Shown here one piece after another: positions 1-15,566 of a stretch of DNA of 64,000 bases. The stretch comes from Selaginella tamariscina (Eukaryota; Streptophyta; Lycopodiopsida; Selaginellales; Selaginellaceae). A program made the position numbers and the translations under genes. Numbering within the stretch: the first letter of the stretch is position 1; each line of letters opens with the position of its first letter. The stretch is from contig PUQB01000512.1 of NCBI GenBank assembly GCA_003024785.1, forward strand, positions 1-64,000, in the 5' to 3' direction. The notes below the pieces were generated by a model, which was given only the letters and a program-made list of their open reading frames with translations, ran no database searches and was not told the origin of the DNA.

Positions 1-665
1 AGCCAGCTTACCGTCACAACCACCTATATGTTTCCACCTGAAAAACACAAAGAGGACAACTTAGTTTAGTTTAATTTGACTGAACTAGAAGATTACCAAT
101 AAACACATTAGGTACTGATGCTTGGCCAGTCATCTTCTTCAATGTTGCTTGGACTTCTGCTCCATCAACTACAGAAATAAATCGTCGTAACACCCACACA
201 AATTAAATTGATAAATCGCACATACCGAGGTCATCTAATTCAACAACCACCACTTTCACTCCAAGCTTTTTGAATAAGCCCTTAACCTTGTTACAATATC
301 TGCACCAAAATGGCTTCCATTTGATATTAAATGTGAGTCAAATGGATGTGAATATACCTCTATATAGATTATACTTATGCATAATGTGTTACTAAGAACT
401 TCTCATGAATGATATCTATATACACATAATTGAAAATCTAACTAAAAAGAACTTACGGGCACCATGTTTTGGAATAGACAACAACAGGATTATGCTCATT
501 CTTGCTCTTAATAAGATCTTCCGTGAGAGACGGAGTCTTAGCCATACATCTGACATGAACTCTACTCATGCTTCTCTGGCACTTCATCTTCTTTCCTGCA
601 AACAGTGAAGGAATTCTTACATATGTCGCCAATTGCCCATGTTGCCGATCTCTACACACTCCCAT
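1..665 (-). CDS. class I glutaredoxin, CPYC type, partial at left edge
   Basis: Glutathione-dependent thiol-disulfide oxidoreductase. Four exons are readable on the minus strand: 665-457, 299-226, 168-97 and 37-12; the gene then leaves the window. All junctions are GT-AG and in phase. The active site KTWCPYC is split by intron 1 (CC|A gives Pro, then Tyr-Cys). Later exons give LDDLVDGAEVQ, the TGQASVPNVFIG segment with the cis-Pro glutathione site, and GGNIGGCDG, all family hallmarks. The ATG at 665 is the first in-frame Met; a stop lies just upstream of codon 701. About 60 basic, Ser/Arg-containing residues precede the domain, which suggests a plastid or mitochondrial transit peptide (inference). 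A telobox lies about 70 bases upstream. No indels are seen. Confidence 0.9.
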
Positions 666-734
666 CCATTGCCTGTTCTCTCCTCCCGCTATCGCTAGCA
701 CCTAGCTGTGGCCATTTGCCCTAAGTCAAACGCC

Positions 735-746
735 GGGTTTAGGGTT
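735..746. promoter_or_regulatory. telobox in glutaredoxin promoter
   Basis: GGGTTTAGGGTT, the reverse complement of the plant telo-box core AAACCCTAA, lies 70-81 bases upstream of the glutaredoxin ATG. Such boxes are common near the transcription starts of housekeeping genes. A TATATATA run at 757-764 could be a TATA element. Confidence 0.4.
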
Positions 747-774
747 GTTTAACGAGTATATATATGACCGGGAG

Positions 775-2889
775 TCAAGTGGGATCCCCCACAGTAGTAT
801 ATGTATTACTTAAAAGTACATAATTGGAGGAGTTCATTTCATCCAACTCTTGAACTTGATGAGCAAAATCAATGGTGTTCACCTCCACATTTCGATTTCC
901 ATGTGTTTTACAGGCGCTTACAACTGTGTCCATGCGACCGGACTCGGATAAACGGGCATATGTTCTATGAGCTCCTTGGCATCTCGGAGCCTCCTGCTCG
1001 TCCGAGATGATCAGCGACACATACATAGTGCTCACACATCGGACTCAACCCGTTAGTCCACTTGCAAGCTCTCAATATATGAAAACCCGTCTTTCACCAT
1101 CCCACAGTGACAACAGGAAGAGAGTACTGCAATGAGATGTGATCCCATCTGGTTCGGCTCCATCCAGTATCATCTCACAGAACAAGTCCAGAGCTACCTG
1201 GCTGTGTCCGTTTCTGTGCGTATCCCGTAATCATCGCACTCCATGAAACTGTACTTCTTCTAGGCATCGTCTGGAACAGCCCCTGAGCAGTTTGTAGGCT
1301 CCCACATTTCCCATACATGGTTATTAGCGCGGTTGTCACTCTCTCATGTGTTATGTACCCGCTACTCACGACTTCATAATGTATCAGCTTCCCGAACTTG
1401 AGCAGTGAGAGTAGCACAAGCGTCTATAACTGTGACATACGTGACTTCATTGGGCTTCAGCCCCTCAAGATCCATCTCCCGGAACAAGAAAACCGCTCTC
1501 TCGTTTTCCCCATTCTGGGCATTTGCAGAAATCATAACGTTCCATGACACGACGTCCCTGTAAGGCATCTCTTCTACTAAAGCCATAGCTTCCTGTATCA
1601 TCCCGTTCTGTGAGTATCCACTAACAAGTGAGTTCCATGTAAAAGTGTCTCTCTCGGGCATTTTGTCGAATAGAATTCTCGCTTCAGTGAGATGCCCATT
1701 AAGAGCATATGCAGAAACCATGCTTGTCCAAGACACAACGTTCTTCTCCTGCATTTTATCGAATAGAAACCGTGCCTGAGAACTTCCCCGGACGTCGCAT
1801 AAGCAGCAACCATGGTATTCTCTGTAACCAAGTTTTGCTGCGGCATTCTATCGAACAAAGCCTGTGCTTTTTGTATCTGCCCGCACTGTGCAAATGCAGA
1901 TATCATCAATGAACCAGGAAACTAAGTCCCAACGAGGCATGCTCTCGAACACTCTTCTAGCTTCTGAAAGTCTTCCATTCTGTACATACCCAGATATCAT
2001 AGCGTTGAAAGCAACCACGTCTCTCTCAGGCATAGCTTCCAGCATCTTTCCCGCTTCCTGCAGATGCCCAAACTGTGCATATCCGGCTAACATGGCAGTC
2101 CAGGCAAGTATGCTCCTCTCCGGCATTGTCTCAAAGACTTCCCTGGCTTCCTGCAGATGCCCGTTCTGAGTATACCCGGTTAACATGGCAGACCATGAGA
2201 CAAGGCTTCTGTAAGGCATCCTGTTGAAAAACTCCCGTGCTTTATCCAAGTACCCAGCGTTGGAATACGCTGTTATCATTGTTGTCCATGAAGCTGCATC
2301 CTTATCTCCCAGTCTCTCAAAGACGTTACGAGCTTCCTACACAACTACAGATGTAATCTGTGTGCATGCATACATGTATGCATACCTGCAAATGCCCATT
2401 TCTGGCAAATGTCTCCATCATGACATCCAAGCGACGGTATCACGGTCCGGCATGGATTCGAAGAGAGTCTTTGCTTCATTTACATTCCCGTTTTGTCCGT
2501 AAGCTTCTAACATGGCAGTCCAGAGACCACATTCTTCTCCGGCATCCTATCAAAGAGGACTCTCGCATGGTGGAGTTGCCCATTCTCCACGTATGCCCGG
2601 ACAATGATGTTCCATGTAAAAACATTCGGTTCCTGAATTGCATCGAACACCTCCCGTGATTCTCGTAAACTCCCGCATTTTCCATACATTTGTACCAGGA
2701 GGTTGCAGAGAATGTGTTGTTTCTGTGTACGCTTTTGAAGATTTCTTCGTGGAGCTGCCTTCCCTTATGTATATCTTTTGCTATAGTGCATGTCTTTATC
2801 AAGGTGACGTAGCGTGAAGGGTGTCTTTGTGTCTCTAGCATTCGCGTACATGAATTCTCTGGCGTCCTAAGAACGTCACTGCAGCTCAT
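775..2889 (-). pseudogene. PLS/E-type pentatricopeptide repeat protein, reading frame broken
   Basis: Organellar RNA-binding protein family. The start ATG is at 2889 and the N-terminus reads YVTLIKTC...GRQLHEEI. Serial 31-36 residue repeats follow, such as MPERDVVAFNAMISGYVQNG and MPERDTFTWNSLVSGYSQNG. The C-terminus carries an E-type motif (VSACKTHGN ... NSSNYVLLSNTYT), with no DYW tail seen. A likely intron (about 2338-2387, GTATGC...TGTAG) joins FARNGHLQ to EARNVFE. The coherent sequence jumps frame about ten times by single bases, for example near 2700, 2520, 2430, 1905, 1790, 1400, 1215 and 1160. Either the gene is decaying or the local consensus is poor. It is head to head with the DAP aminotransferase, 52 bases apart. 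Confidence 0.85.
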
Positions 2890-2941
2890 CCCTCATATAC
2901 AAATGTGGTGTAGTTAAACCCTATTAGGGCAGGCTAGAAGT
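2890..2941. promoter_or_regulatory. 52-bp shared divergent promoter/5' region
   Basis: Only 52 bases separate the PPR start codon (minus, 2889) from the aminotransferase start codon (plus, 2942). The spacer contains TAAACCCTATTAGGG, a degenerate telobox. Both genes must share or overlap their core promoter and 5' leaders. Confidence 0.45.
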
Positions 2942-5097
<2,156 letters not shown>

Positions 5098-6118
5098 GGA
5101 AACAAACACAGTTTTGATTACAAACTACGGTACGTATTTGTCGTGGTAAGTCCTTAAACGTATTAGTATATAATAATATCTGGAGAATGTATTATTTTAA
5201 GTTAACCATAGTAAATACATGGTATATGCTAGGTATATAAAATTATTTCTATTATGTGTTAAAAAAGATTATTTTGTTGTTTGTTTAATTGTGATATTGT
5301 TATGAATTGTAATAAGAGTGAATGGAAGAATACGATGAACCACATAATAAAGAATATATCAAAATGTGACATAAGCTTAGAAACATAATATATTATTAAT
5401 AAATTTCTCATTCGCAACGTGTGTTTTGAATTAATTTTAAATTTTATTTTGCTGGATGTTCATGCTGTTGTTTTACATGGCATCGTTAAATTTAAAGGTA
5501 AATATTCAGAATATTATCTATTATCTATTTTATATCTCATAAATAAATTTAAAGAATAAAATATTTAGAAACCAACAATAAACTCAAATTTTGTATCCAG
5601 CAAACATCAAATTATTAGTTATTAATAAAATTAATAATTAATATTTCCTTATGGTCTCATTTAATAATCAATATGTTTGCATGAAATATGAGTTAATCAA
5701 AAAGTTATCATATATATTTCACAAGATAAGATAGAGATACAGATTTCCAACCACTGTCATCCATGAAAACGATATATATACACACCTCTAACAATAATAT
5801 ATAATATACATCATAGCCCACACAGCATTTTGATTAAATTTAATATAATCTATAAAGTTTAAAAAGGTACAAAATCAATAGAAAGTAAGCCACTTTTTCT
5901 GCTCCAAGGAATCGAAAAGATAGTGTACCAACCGTGCAAAACTGACAATTATGATCTTCCGTGCAACGGGCCATGGCCTATCAACTGGGACCCTCCACGT
6001 GTTAATCGCCGACTGAATATGAATTCCGTGGCAGGGCATGAGTCATAGCTAAGTGAAGGCATTCTTGTTGTTGTTTTTAAAAGCTTTCATCTTATATTCC
6101 GGATTAGGGCTAGGTTAC
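5098..6118. other. AT-rich intergenic spacer with a G-box
   Basis: 3' region of the aminotransferase followed by the promoter side of the VIP gene. The only motif picked out is a CACGTG G-box at 5996-6001, about 120 bases before the VIP start codon. No coding signal is seen. Confidence 0.6.
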
Positions 6119-9100
6119 ATGGATGATGGCGCAAGATGCAGCGGCTCCTCCAGGCGCGGCGTGTTTGATTCGGACGACTATGATTCCGACGATGATTCAA
6201 GTGATTGCAAAGGCAGCGAGGCAAGTTTTGATACTTTCTCCAAGCTCGTCATCGGCGTCTGCGTTATGGAGAAGAAGGTAATTTGTCATTCCCGAAAATC
6301 TCTGTTTTGTTATATAAACTTGCATTTTGTTCGAAAATCGAAGTCTTCATTTTCTGCTGTTTTACAAAATCTAGCTTTTCTGTTTAATTCTGCGCCGAAT
6401 TTGATCAAAATTTCCATCTTTTTTGCGTTTTTTTCGACAATTTCTACGGTTTATAGCAGAAATCCGAAGAAATCTGCGTTATCTGTTGAAAACATTTTAG
6501 TTTTGATCGAATATCTTCACAGTATCATCTTCGTCTTTTGACATTTCCAATGCAGGCGCTGTCTCCTCCAATGACGGAAATCCTCAATCGACTCCGCTCA
6601 TTTGGCGAATTTGAAGTACCTATTCATTTTCTATGTTTTTATTGCTTAAAAATGAATGTTTTGTAGATTATAAACTTCGGAGATAAGATAATTCTCGATG
6701 ACCCGTCGAAGAGTAAGGTTTTTCAATTGTGATTTCTTGACTTTAACATTGCTGTTTCAGATGGCCTGTTTGTGACTGTCTCATCGCATTCTACTCTTCC
6801 GGTTTTCCTTTGAGGAAAGCAGAAGCCTACGCCGCCTTAAGAAAGTCAGTTATGTCTGCCGCTTTCTATTCTTTACATATATATACAGGTACCATATGTT
6901 GTGTTTTTAACGTATTTTGTTGTTCACAGACCGTTCCTTGTTAATGAGCTGGAGCCACAACATTGTTACATGATCGACGAAAGGTTTATGCTGTAGGTAT
7001 TTATAATGTACCGTGATTCGCGATTTTTGACTTGTTACTTGTAGCGACTGGAGGAATACGGTATACCCATACCGAATTATGCTTGGTCAACAGGGATTTT
7101 CCCAACCAGGAGTTGGATCATTTCGTGGAAGAAGAAGACTATAGAAGTCAAAGGAATCAGAATCTCCAAGCCCTTCGTGGAAAAGCCGGTAGACGGTAAG
7201 TCCACATTTGCTTTAGACTACGTAATATAAAGTTTTCAAAGTTGTACTGTGAACAGGAGATAACCACGGTGTTATGATATATTATCCAAGCTCGGCTGGT
7301 GGTGGAATGAAAGAGCTCTTCCGTAAGGTAAACTTTCGAACTCTAGGTGTTTAAAGCTTAACATGGAATCCAGATTGGTAATCGTTCGAGTGAGTTCATC
7401 CTGAGATAAGGAGAGTTCGTAGAGAAAGTTCGTACATCTATGAAGAATTCATGCCTACAGGAGGAACAGATGTGAAGGTAATAATATTCGCATCTGTTCA
7501 AGTGCTTTGGAAGTTTCTATTATGTATTGAATGTATATAGCAATGACTCATACAGAGGTGCATGCATAGACACATGCATAATATATATTTGTTCATTGTA
7601 AAAGCGTGAATGCAGGTTTATACTGTTGGGGCCGGAATATGCCCATGCAGAGGCTAGGAAGTCACCTGTTGTTGATGGAGTAGTTTTGAGAAGTCCTGAC
7701 GGAAAAGAGTAATAATAATAAAAGCTACAACTATGCTGTATATAACATGCTAACTAACTTTAAAGTCATTGATTGTTAACAGATACGCTATCCGGTCTTG
7801 CTCACTCCAGCTGAAAAGCAAATGGCAAGAGAAGTTTGTGTCTCCTTTGGTCAAGCAGTAATATTTAGCTTTTCGTTCTTCACACACTCGAGCACGCACA
7901 TACATCGACATTTTTATTTTCTTATTATATTCTTATATCAAAACTTTTAAGGTATGCGGATTTGATCTCTTAAGATCGCAAGGAAGATCATATGTCTGTG
8001 ATGTCAACGGATGGATTTCGTAAAAAACTCCTACAAGTATGTATAAACTATTATGCTAGATTTACTGGTTATAATATATTGATAGAACAATTGCTTTGAT
8101 TCGGTTTGTATATTGAAACGAGGTGTTCCCATTAGGTACTACGATGATGCGCGTGTGTTTTTGAGAACCATGTTTCTGGAAGCTTAAAGCACCACACTTA
8201 TCCTCTAGGGTTCCTCCTTGTCTCCATGGAGCGACCCAAGACCAGCTGTAATCACTCGACAGGGCAGCAGCGTGATGAGTGGTACATTCGGGCAATCAGA
8301 AGAACTTCGTTGCGTCATTGCTGTTTACGCCAGTAACTCTCTCTCTCTCCCTCTCTCTCTGATATTGATGCTAATTCAACTTTCCTATTGTCTTCAGTGG
8401 GGATCGTACTCCTAAACAGAAATGAAGATGAAAGTGACACAAGACAAGCTGCTAAATTTGATGCTTAAGTACAACGGTGGAAGACCAAGAGCAGAGGTAT
8501 TTTCCATGTCAGAAAGATTTTGAATATTCATATCCAATATACAATATTCATGGTATCAATTAAATAGCTAAATTTATTTTCAGGCGAAGCTCAAGAGTGC
8601 CGTCCAACTACAGGACCTTTTAGATGCTACACGAATGCTTGTACCACGAGCAAGGTTCTTTCAGAGTTAATGCATGATTTCGTGCGTCGGTTGATATGTA
8701 TGTATGTTGGAATGTGTGTATGCTTTCTAGCATCTTATTCTACTGATATTGATATGCGTCTTCTGTGTGTTAAGATCCGGAAAGGAGAGCGACAGTGAAG
8801 CTGAAGATCTTAACACGCAGAGAAAACTACGGCATGTGAAAGCTGTATTAGAAGAAGGTAATCCGTGGCTATAATTAGTAAATCATTAATATTACCATGC
8901 TATTGTTATTTTGTAATATTTTTTTTCACAGTTTAGTGTGAGCACGCACACACATATAACAAACACACATGTTTTCAGGGTGGCCACTTTTCCGGAATCT
9001 ATCGGAAGGTGCAACTGAAGCCTCAGAAGTGGGAGAAACTTCAACAGGATGGCAGTGAAACTGAGGAGGAAAGACCGATTGAAGCTTTGATGGTTTTAAA

Positions 9101-11839
9101 ATATGGTGGTGTTCTAACGCATGCTGGAAGAAAGCAGGTGCGAAGCGGAACGTGTGTGCGTGTATGTGTGGTAGAGTTCAGACTATTATTATATGATAAG
9201 ATTAATACGTGGTTCTTTTTACTTGAAGGCTGAAGAGCTTGGTCGCTCGTTTAGAAATACTATGTACCCTGGTAAGCTTATTTCTTCTTCTCTCTAATTC
9301 TGTTTTTACACTTTGTTTTGACCTCAGGCGAGGGTACAGGATTGCTTCGTCTTCATAGCACGTACCGTCATGATCTGAAAATATATAGCTCGGATGAGGG
9401 ACGTGTACAGGTCTCTCTATCTCTCTCTCATGCATGTACGAATATGTAAATTGTTGTGTTTATCCAGATGTCATCTGCAGCATTTGCGAAAGGGCTCCTT
9501 GACTTGGAAGGTCCACTTACGCCGATCTTGGTATTTTGTGTTGGCATTTTTATTGTTTCTGTACTTATTTTAATCCGCAGGTTTCACTTGTAAGCAAAGA
9601 CTCCCCAATGTTGGATGGCTTGGACACTGCTAGTATTGAAATGGAGGAAGCCAAGGTATGTTGACGTTGCTTTTATTATCATCATTATAGTTGTGTGCAT
9701 CCACCGTCCACCGACCCACACAGAAGCACGGGCACAAGCAAACGCATACTGATGGTTTTATTCCAATCATCAACTGTTTACAGGCAAAACTTTATGAGAT
9801 CATGATGTCCGGGGGCCCATGTCAAGAAGCTGTAAAGGAGCCTTGGATGGTGGATGGTGCTGGCTTACCTCCAGATGCCTTGAAGTTAATGAAAAAAATG
9901 GTATATTTTAGCTTAAACCACACGCAAAAACACACACACACACAAATTATATTGCTCTTTCTATTATAACGGAGAGAGTGTGTACATGTACATGGATACT
10001 CACACGCACAATTATACTTCCAGGTACACCTGACGAAGAATATAACAGCACAAGTAAAGCTCCTGTGCAAGGCAGAAGAGGAACGTTTAGCAGAGAAAGG
10101 CCTTGACGAGGAAATACCACCATACGATCAAGCTAGAGCTTTAGGAAAAACCAACATGGACGTGGATCGTATAGCAGCGGGTCTACCTTGTGGGAGTGAA
10201 GGATTCCTTCTTATGTATGCACGGTGGAAGAAACTCGAGCGTGACATATATAATGAACGTAAAGAGTAAGTCTTTTTTTCATCGACCATTGTATTAAGAT
10301 ATTAAGGATTTGCTTTTCTTGCAGACGATATGACATAAGCAAGGTTCCTGACGTTTATGACTCTTCTAAGTAAGTTCTGTCATATCTATTCACTTTTATT
10401 TGCACACATTTTTATGATGCACATAATAGATATTCATACTGTCTCTGTATGTATATATGTAATGGACAAGCATACATAAATGTTTTGATATCTCCATAGC
10501 TCAACATATGTCAGATTGTCCACATACGTTTATATGAAGTTTTGTCATAATCATATTTGTTCGATATGATTACATAATACAGAGGCCAAATAGATATGAT
10601 TAAATACGTCTACATGCAACACGTATCTGTCGAATCCCTCTCAGTATGCATACATACAAATGTAGGTATACACAACTATATATATATAAGTACGTATAGA
10701 TGTTCTATCTGTATACACATATGATCAATTTATGGCAGGTATGATCTCTTGCATAATGCTCATCTGAAGCTGGATGGACTTGAAGAACTTTACACAGTGG
10801 CAAAGGTGAATTTAGCTGTTGGTTTTCTTTCATATTTTATGCTTACGTTTTAAGCATATTCAGGATTTGGCAGACGGTGTCATTCCAAATGAATATGGTA
10901 TCAATCCAAAGCATAAACTCAAGATTGGATCGAAGGTACGTGCTTACTTTTGAAACATTGCTACACATGCGCTAAATTGCACCTTACCCGTGAAGAAACC
11001 TTTTTTGTGTAGAATGTGTATACGTGTGTATCATATGTTTTTGTGTGTAGATATGCCGTCGATTGCTGGGGAAGATATTGATAGATCTCAGAAACACGAG
11101 GGAAGAGGCCATAAATGTAGCTGAATTGAAGAGCAATGAAGAGAAGTTAAAATCTGATTCTTTGTTGCCACCACAAAAAGGAAGGTGTGAAGACGATAAC
11201 AAGTCGCAAAAGTCAAGTGTGAAAAGTGATTCCCGAAGGTAAGATACATGTATATATATAGCTTAGCTAAGGATTTAGTTCAGTAAGTCTTGATCGAACT
11301 TTCAGGTCCAGCATGACAAGCGAGAAGTCTATGGATACAGATGATAATGATGACAAAGAAACTCAATATCGGCTAGATCCAAAGTCTGTCTCTCTCCCTC
11401 TCTCCCTCTCTCTCTCTGTCTCTCGTGTAACATGCAAATATTCTCATTTTTGTTTGTAGGTATGCCAACGTGAAGACACCTGAGAGGCATGTTCGTACCC
11501 GCCTTTACTTCACTTCGGTATGTTTGTGTGTGTGTGTGTGTGTAACGTCTATCTGTTTCCAAAGAATGTAAAAGTAGAATGCAATATGTATATCTGTATG
11601 TATGTAGTATATATACATAACTGAGACCTGGGGTCGTGTTGTTATATAGGAGTCCCATATACACTCTTTGATAAATGTGCTACGGTATTGCCATCTCGAT
11701 GATTCATTGCAAGGAGAGCCTCCGCTGGTATCAACCGAAGCACTTGAGGAAATATTTGAGACCAAGGAGTTGGACTATCTGACGCACGTTGTCCTACGTC
11801 TTTACGAAAATACAGAAGTGGGTCTCATATATCTCCCCA

Positions 11840-11872
<33 letters not shown>

Positions 11873-12723
11873 TCCCACATTCATGCATTCATACATAACA
11901 TGACACACACGCATACACGCACATTCATGCATTCGTATATAACATGATAATTTACCGGACTCTACATGAACGCAGGTAACTCTAGAAGATCCTCGAAGAT
12001 TCAGAATTGAGCTTATGTTTAGTTGTGGTGCCGCTTTAAGTCCTTTGGAGGTACTTACCTGTGTTATTCATTTTGCAATTGTGTTACTGAAATCATAAAG
12101 GCGTATGTGTGTGTGTGTGTGTACACACACGTGTATGTATATTATTCTGTGTTCTGCAACTGCAAGCCCAGAACATTATACAGCATTGCCGTACTTGGAA
12201 AAACAGTTCTTACCTGAGTCATGCTATTTGTTGCCTTGTTACATTTTTCCTGTACGTGTTTTAATATATTGAACATGGCTATATTTAGATATGTTGCTAT
12301 CTGATGTGTGGTGTTCCATTCGGATCACGCTAGACTTTGGGATTGATATTTATTGTGTTCTATGAATGAGTATGTAGTGTGCCTCGTGTTGCATGTGGTC
12401 ATGTTACATGGATATTTGGAAAGTGTGTGTGTGTGTGTGTTTGTGTGTGTTTGTGCGTATAGTGCATGTGCTAATGACTTTTACAGGCTTCTCCACGGTT
12501 CCGGGACCACACGCTACCTGTGCTGCCGCCATCAAGGCTACAAGAAGAAGGCTGTTTCCTGTCCTTGAACAAGCTAGAGAAGATGATCAGGGCGTTTGCA
12601 ATGCCAGCAGAAGACTTCCCACCAGCCACCACACCCCAGGCCTTCTCGGGCTTATTTGTTAAAGGAGGTGGAGTGCTCGAGCGCCTTGCTATCTTTGGCC
12701 ATTCAATAAGCATGCCAATCTGA
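6119..12723 (+). CDS. inositol hexakisphosphate/diphosphoinositol-pentakisphosphate kinase (VIP/PPIP5K family), 31 exons
   Basis: Bifunctional enzyme that makes and removes pyrophosphates on InsP6/InsP7; in plants (VIH1/VIH2) it links to phosphate and jasmonate signalling. The start is ATG 6119 in an acidic exon (6119-6277). The ATP-grasp kinase half spans exons 2-12 (6556-8332): [58 protein letters not shown]. The histidine-phosphatase half begins at [23 protein letters not shown] (exons 12-13) and runs through [41 protein letters not shown]-like and [17 protein letters not shown] to [21 protein letters not shown] and [10 protein letters not shown]. The last exon is 12487-12723. All exons from 8584 onward are clean except one extra G at 8978-8980. 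Between 6712 and 8460 about ten single-base indels, mostly in homopolymers, disturb the frame. Intron 23 (10370-10738) is the longest clear intron apart from the last. Confidence 0.93.
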
Positions 12724-13649
12724 AAGTTTGAGCTTGTCTGAATTCATGCACCCCGTTTACTGACTTCTTTAATCGAGGTGGTTCAGGTTCTGTCCGATTT
12801 TGGTCTCATTTTTATTACTAATTTTCTAGTTTCTGTAGCTCGTATGTATATATAGGTAGTCCCCTTGGAAAACTGGAGAGTTAACACCCAGGACTCCAGG
12901 ATGGTGGAGGTACTTATTTGTTTGCCTGCTTGTTTGCCTGGAAGACTTTGTAGTTACCCCTTCTGTGTATACTGATCTTCTGGGTTTATGCAGGAAAGTA
13001 TTTGATAAGGAGCAGTACTACTGCAAATTTTCCTCCCAAATGCTCTCATTTTCGATGTGTGTCAGACATTAAGTAACCACTGCAAACAGGTATCGCCAGT
13101 ATGTACATGACATCATATTGTGTATGCATTACGTGTATAGCTTTAGGATACGTGTGTGTGTGTGTGCGTCCACTCAATGATCGCTATACGTCTTACGCGT
13201 TATGTAGATACGAAGTTTGATAATGTATATGTGTCATGCATTGATACAAATACATTTTATGATTTTGTCACATATAGATCGACTCTTGGAGTAGCACACA
13301 CACAGCTTGGGAAAGTTAGAGGGATTATAAAAGAGGACATGGGATTAGACTTACATTTTAACCATTTTCAATCCATGATCTCAAAGCTTATTCAAATGAA
13401 AGCGCACTATAAACATTTTTATAACGTGTTTTCACTATTATTTGAAGTGAACAATATTTATAACACAATATTCTGTGTGATGTTTTTAAATAATTTATAT
13501 TAAATTAGAAAAGGAAAAAACGAAAAGAAATTTACTATTTGAGATGTGTCATCTTTAATATAAATGTCAAGATGTTATAATAATGTTATATTAAAAACAC
13601 AGGGGAACTTAAAATTAAGTGTTTAACCAACGCTAAACTTGCAAGTGTT
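12724..13649. other. convergent 3' spacer between VIP and EngB genes
   Basis: AT-rich with TG tracts near 13150-13166. It probably contains the 3' UTRs of both genes. An open frame at 13156-13503 has a low-complexity composition and no recognisable domain. Confidence 0.5.
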
Positions 13650-15501
13650 TTAAGTGTGCCAAAACCTTCGATACTCCTCCATATGTAGCATGAGCTCTTC
13701 ACGGCCTTGTCCCGAAAGACAGCTTGTAAGAATCCATGGATACGTTTGAGAAGTTACCATTCTCAATCGGCTTAAGAAATCTACCACGTTTTCCACCGCG
13801 TGTCTCCCACCTCGCCTCTTCTTCCTCCTCTTGTCACATTTTGTAAAAGCCAGCGTTGTTGGTATCTGCACCATATATACACGTGTGCGTGTGTACACAG
13901 AAGCTGTAACATACACATATATGTGTAAGGAATGAGTTACTCACGTTTTGCTTCTTCAGCCATGCAGCACAGTCGATGTCTATTTGCTGAGGTGGTATAG
14001 CCGCATCCACTAGCTGGACAACCATCACCAACGTCTTCCTCTTTAGGAAATACTCTTTTGTGAACTCATTCCACTCCACACATACAGACTTCGGTGCCAC
14101 CGCGTAACTATAAAAGAACGACAATATTTAATGGGACCTCTGTGTGTGTGTGTGTGCAACGTGCACAGTATATATGTGTGTGTGTAAATATATATACACA
14201 GTCACAGACATTCCTGTGTATATGAAACAGAGTATGTATATATCTCACGTATGTGTATGTGTGTGTGTGGAGAGAGAGAGATGTAAGTATATACATATGT
14301 ACACGTATGAGAGAAGAAATTTTTATACCCGTATCCAGGTAAGTCAACCAAATACCACGCCTTGTTCACTAAATAATGGTTGATAAGCTGCGTCTTCCCT
14401 GACAATAACAAAAGACAGTCATGCAAACGCTAATCTACACACACACACAGATGTCTGTGTGTGTGTATGCATATATTAACTGAGCTTACCAGGTTTTTTT
14501 GACACCAACGCTAGCTTCTTCCGCTCCACAAGAAGATTAACAAGCGAAGACTTCCCCACATTGGATCGACCAACAAAGGCAAACTCGGGAAAACCATCCA
14601 TGGGACACTCATTCACATTAGAGCTACTCTTAATAAACTCCACACGGTTTACCATAACCCTGGAAGCATCGGTACGTACGTGTATATTGGAACCAAACAG
14701 CTGCCTTGTTGGTTTCCCTTCTAGGTGTTGAGGTATGAACTTCTCATGTAATATAGCTTGACCGTTGTCCTCCTCTGGTAAAGTTAACAACTCTGGTTTA
14801 CCATCCTGTTCATCATAGTCATCATCTTCCTCATCTTCACTATCACTAAACTGTGATGGTTTTTCTAATGGTTTAGTTAAACCTGGCGATGGTTTACTTA
14901 AGCCTTGTGGTGTTTTTAGCTCTTCATCGTCCTCTGTGTCACTAAACCGCAGCTGTTTCCTTGGAGGTTTCTTTGGTCTAGGTTCCTGTGTCCTCCTCAT
15001 CGGCTTCTTTGCGTCCGAAGGTCGAAGTTGTATCACTGTGTTTCGTTCTGGTTCATCGTCTCCGTCTGAGAAATCCCTGTATACATTCGGAGTCGGCTTC
15101 GAACCTGTGTATGAAATCCACTTTAAATGTGTATACATACATAATGTGTACGTAGTTGCTCCATGTATTATGTCTTGGTTGAATAACACACATGTCTTAA
15201 TAAGAGTCAACTAAAATTGAAATAAACTCAGAGATGTTCACAGATCTGATCACATATGAAGTATGGATGTATGCAAAAAAATTTAGACATAAAGATGCAT
15301 ACAGTTTTCAAATAGTTAAATACACACGTATGCATCTTTTATATACACCCATATATAATGTAAGTGTTCTCTCCCATATAATACATACATGTAGCAACGT
15401 ACATGGACATGTGTTAATTGGCTGCGTGTATTATTCAACACCATCATTATACACTTTCGTGTGTATGCACACACACACACACACACATATACATATATAT
15501 A

Positions 15502-15566
<65 letters not shown>

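Noticed and set aside
13156-13503. 115-codon plus-strand frame after the VIP gene
   Set aside because: Low-complexity, AT-driven composition, no domain and no splice context; likely 3' spacer.
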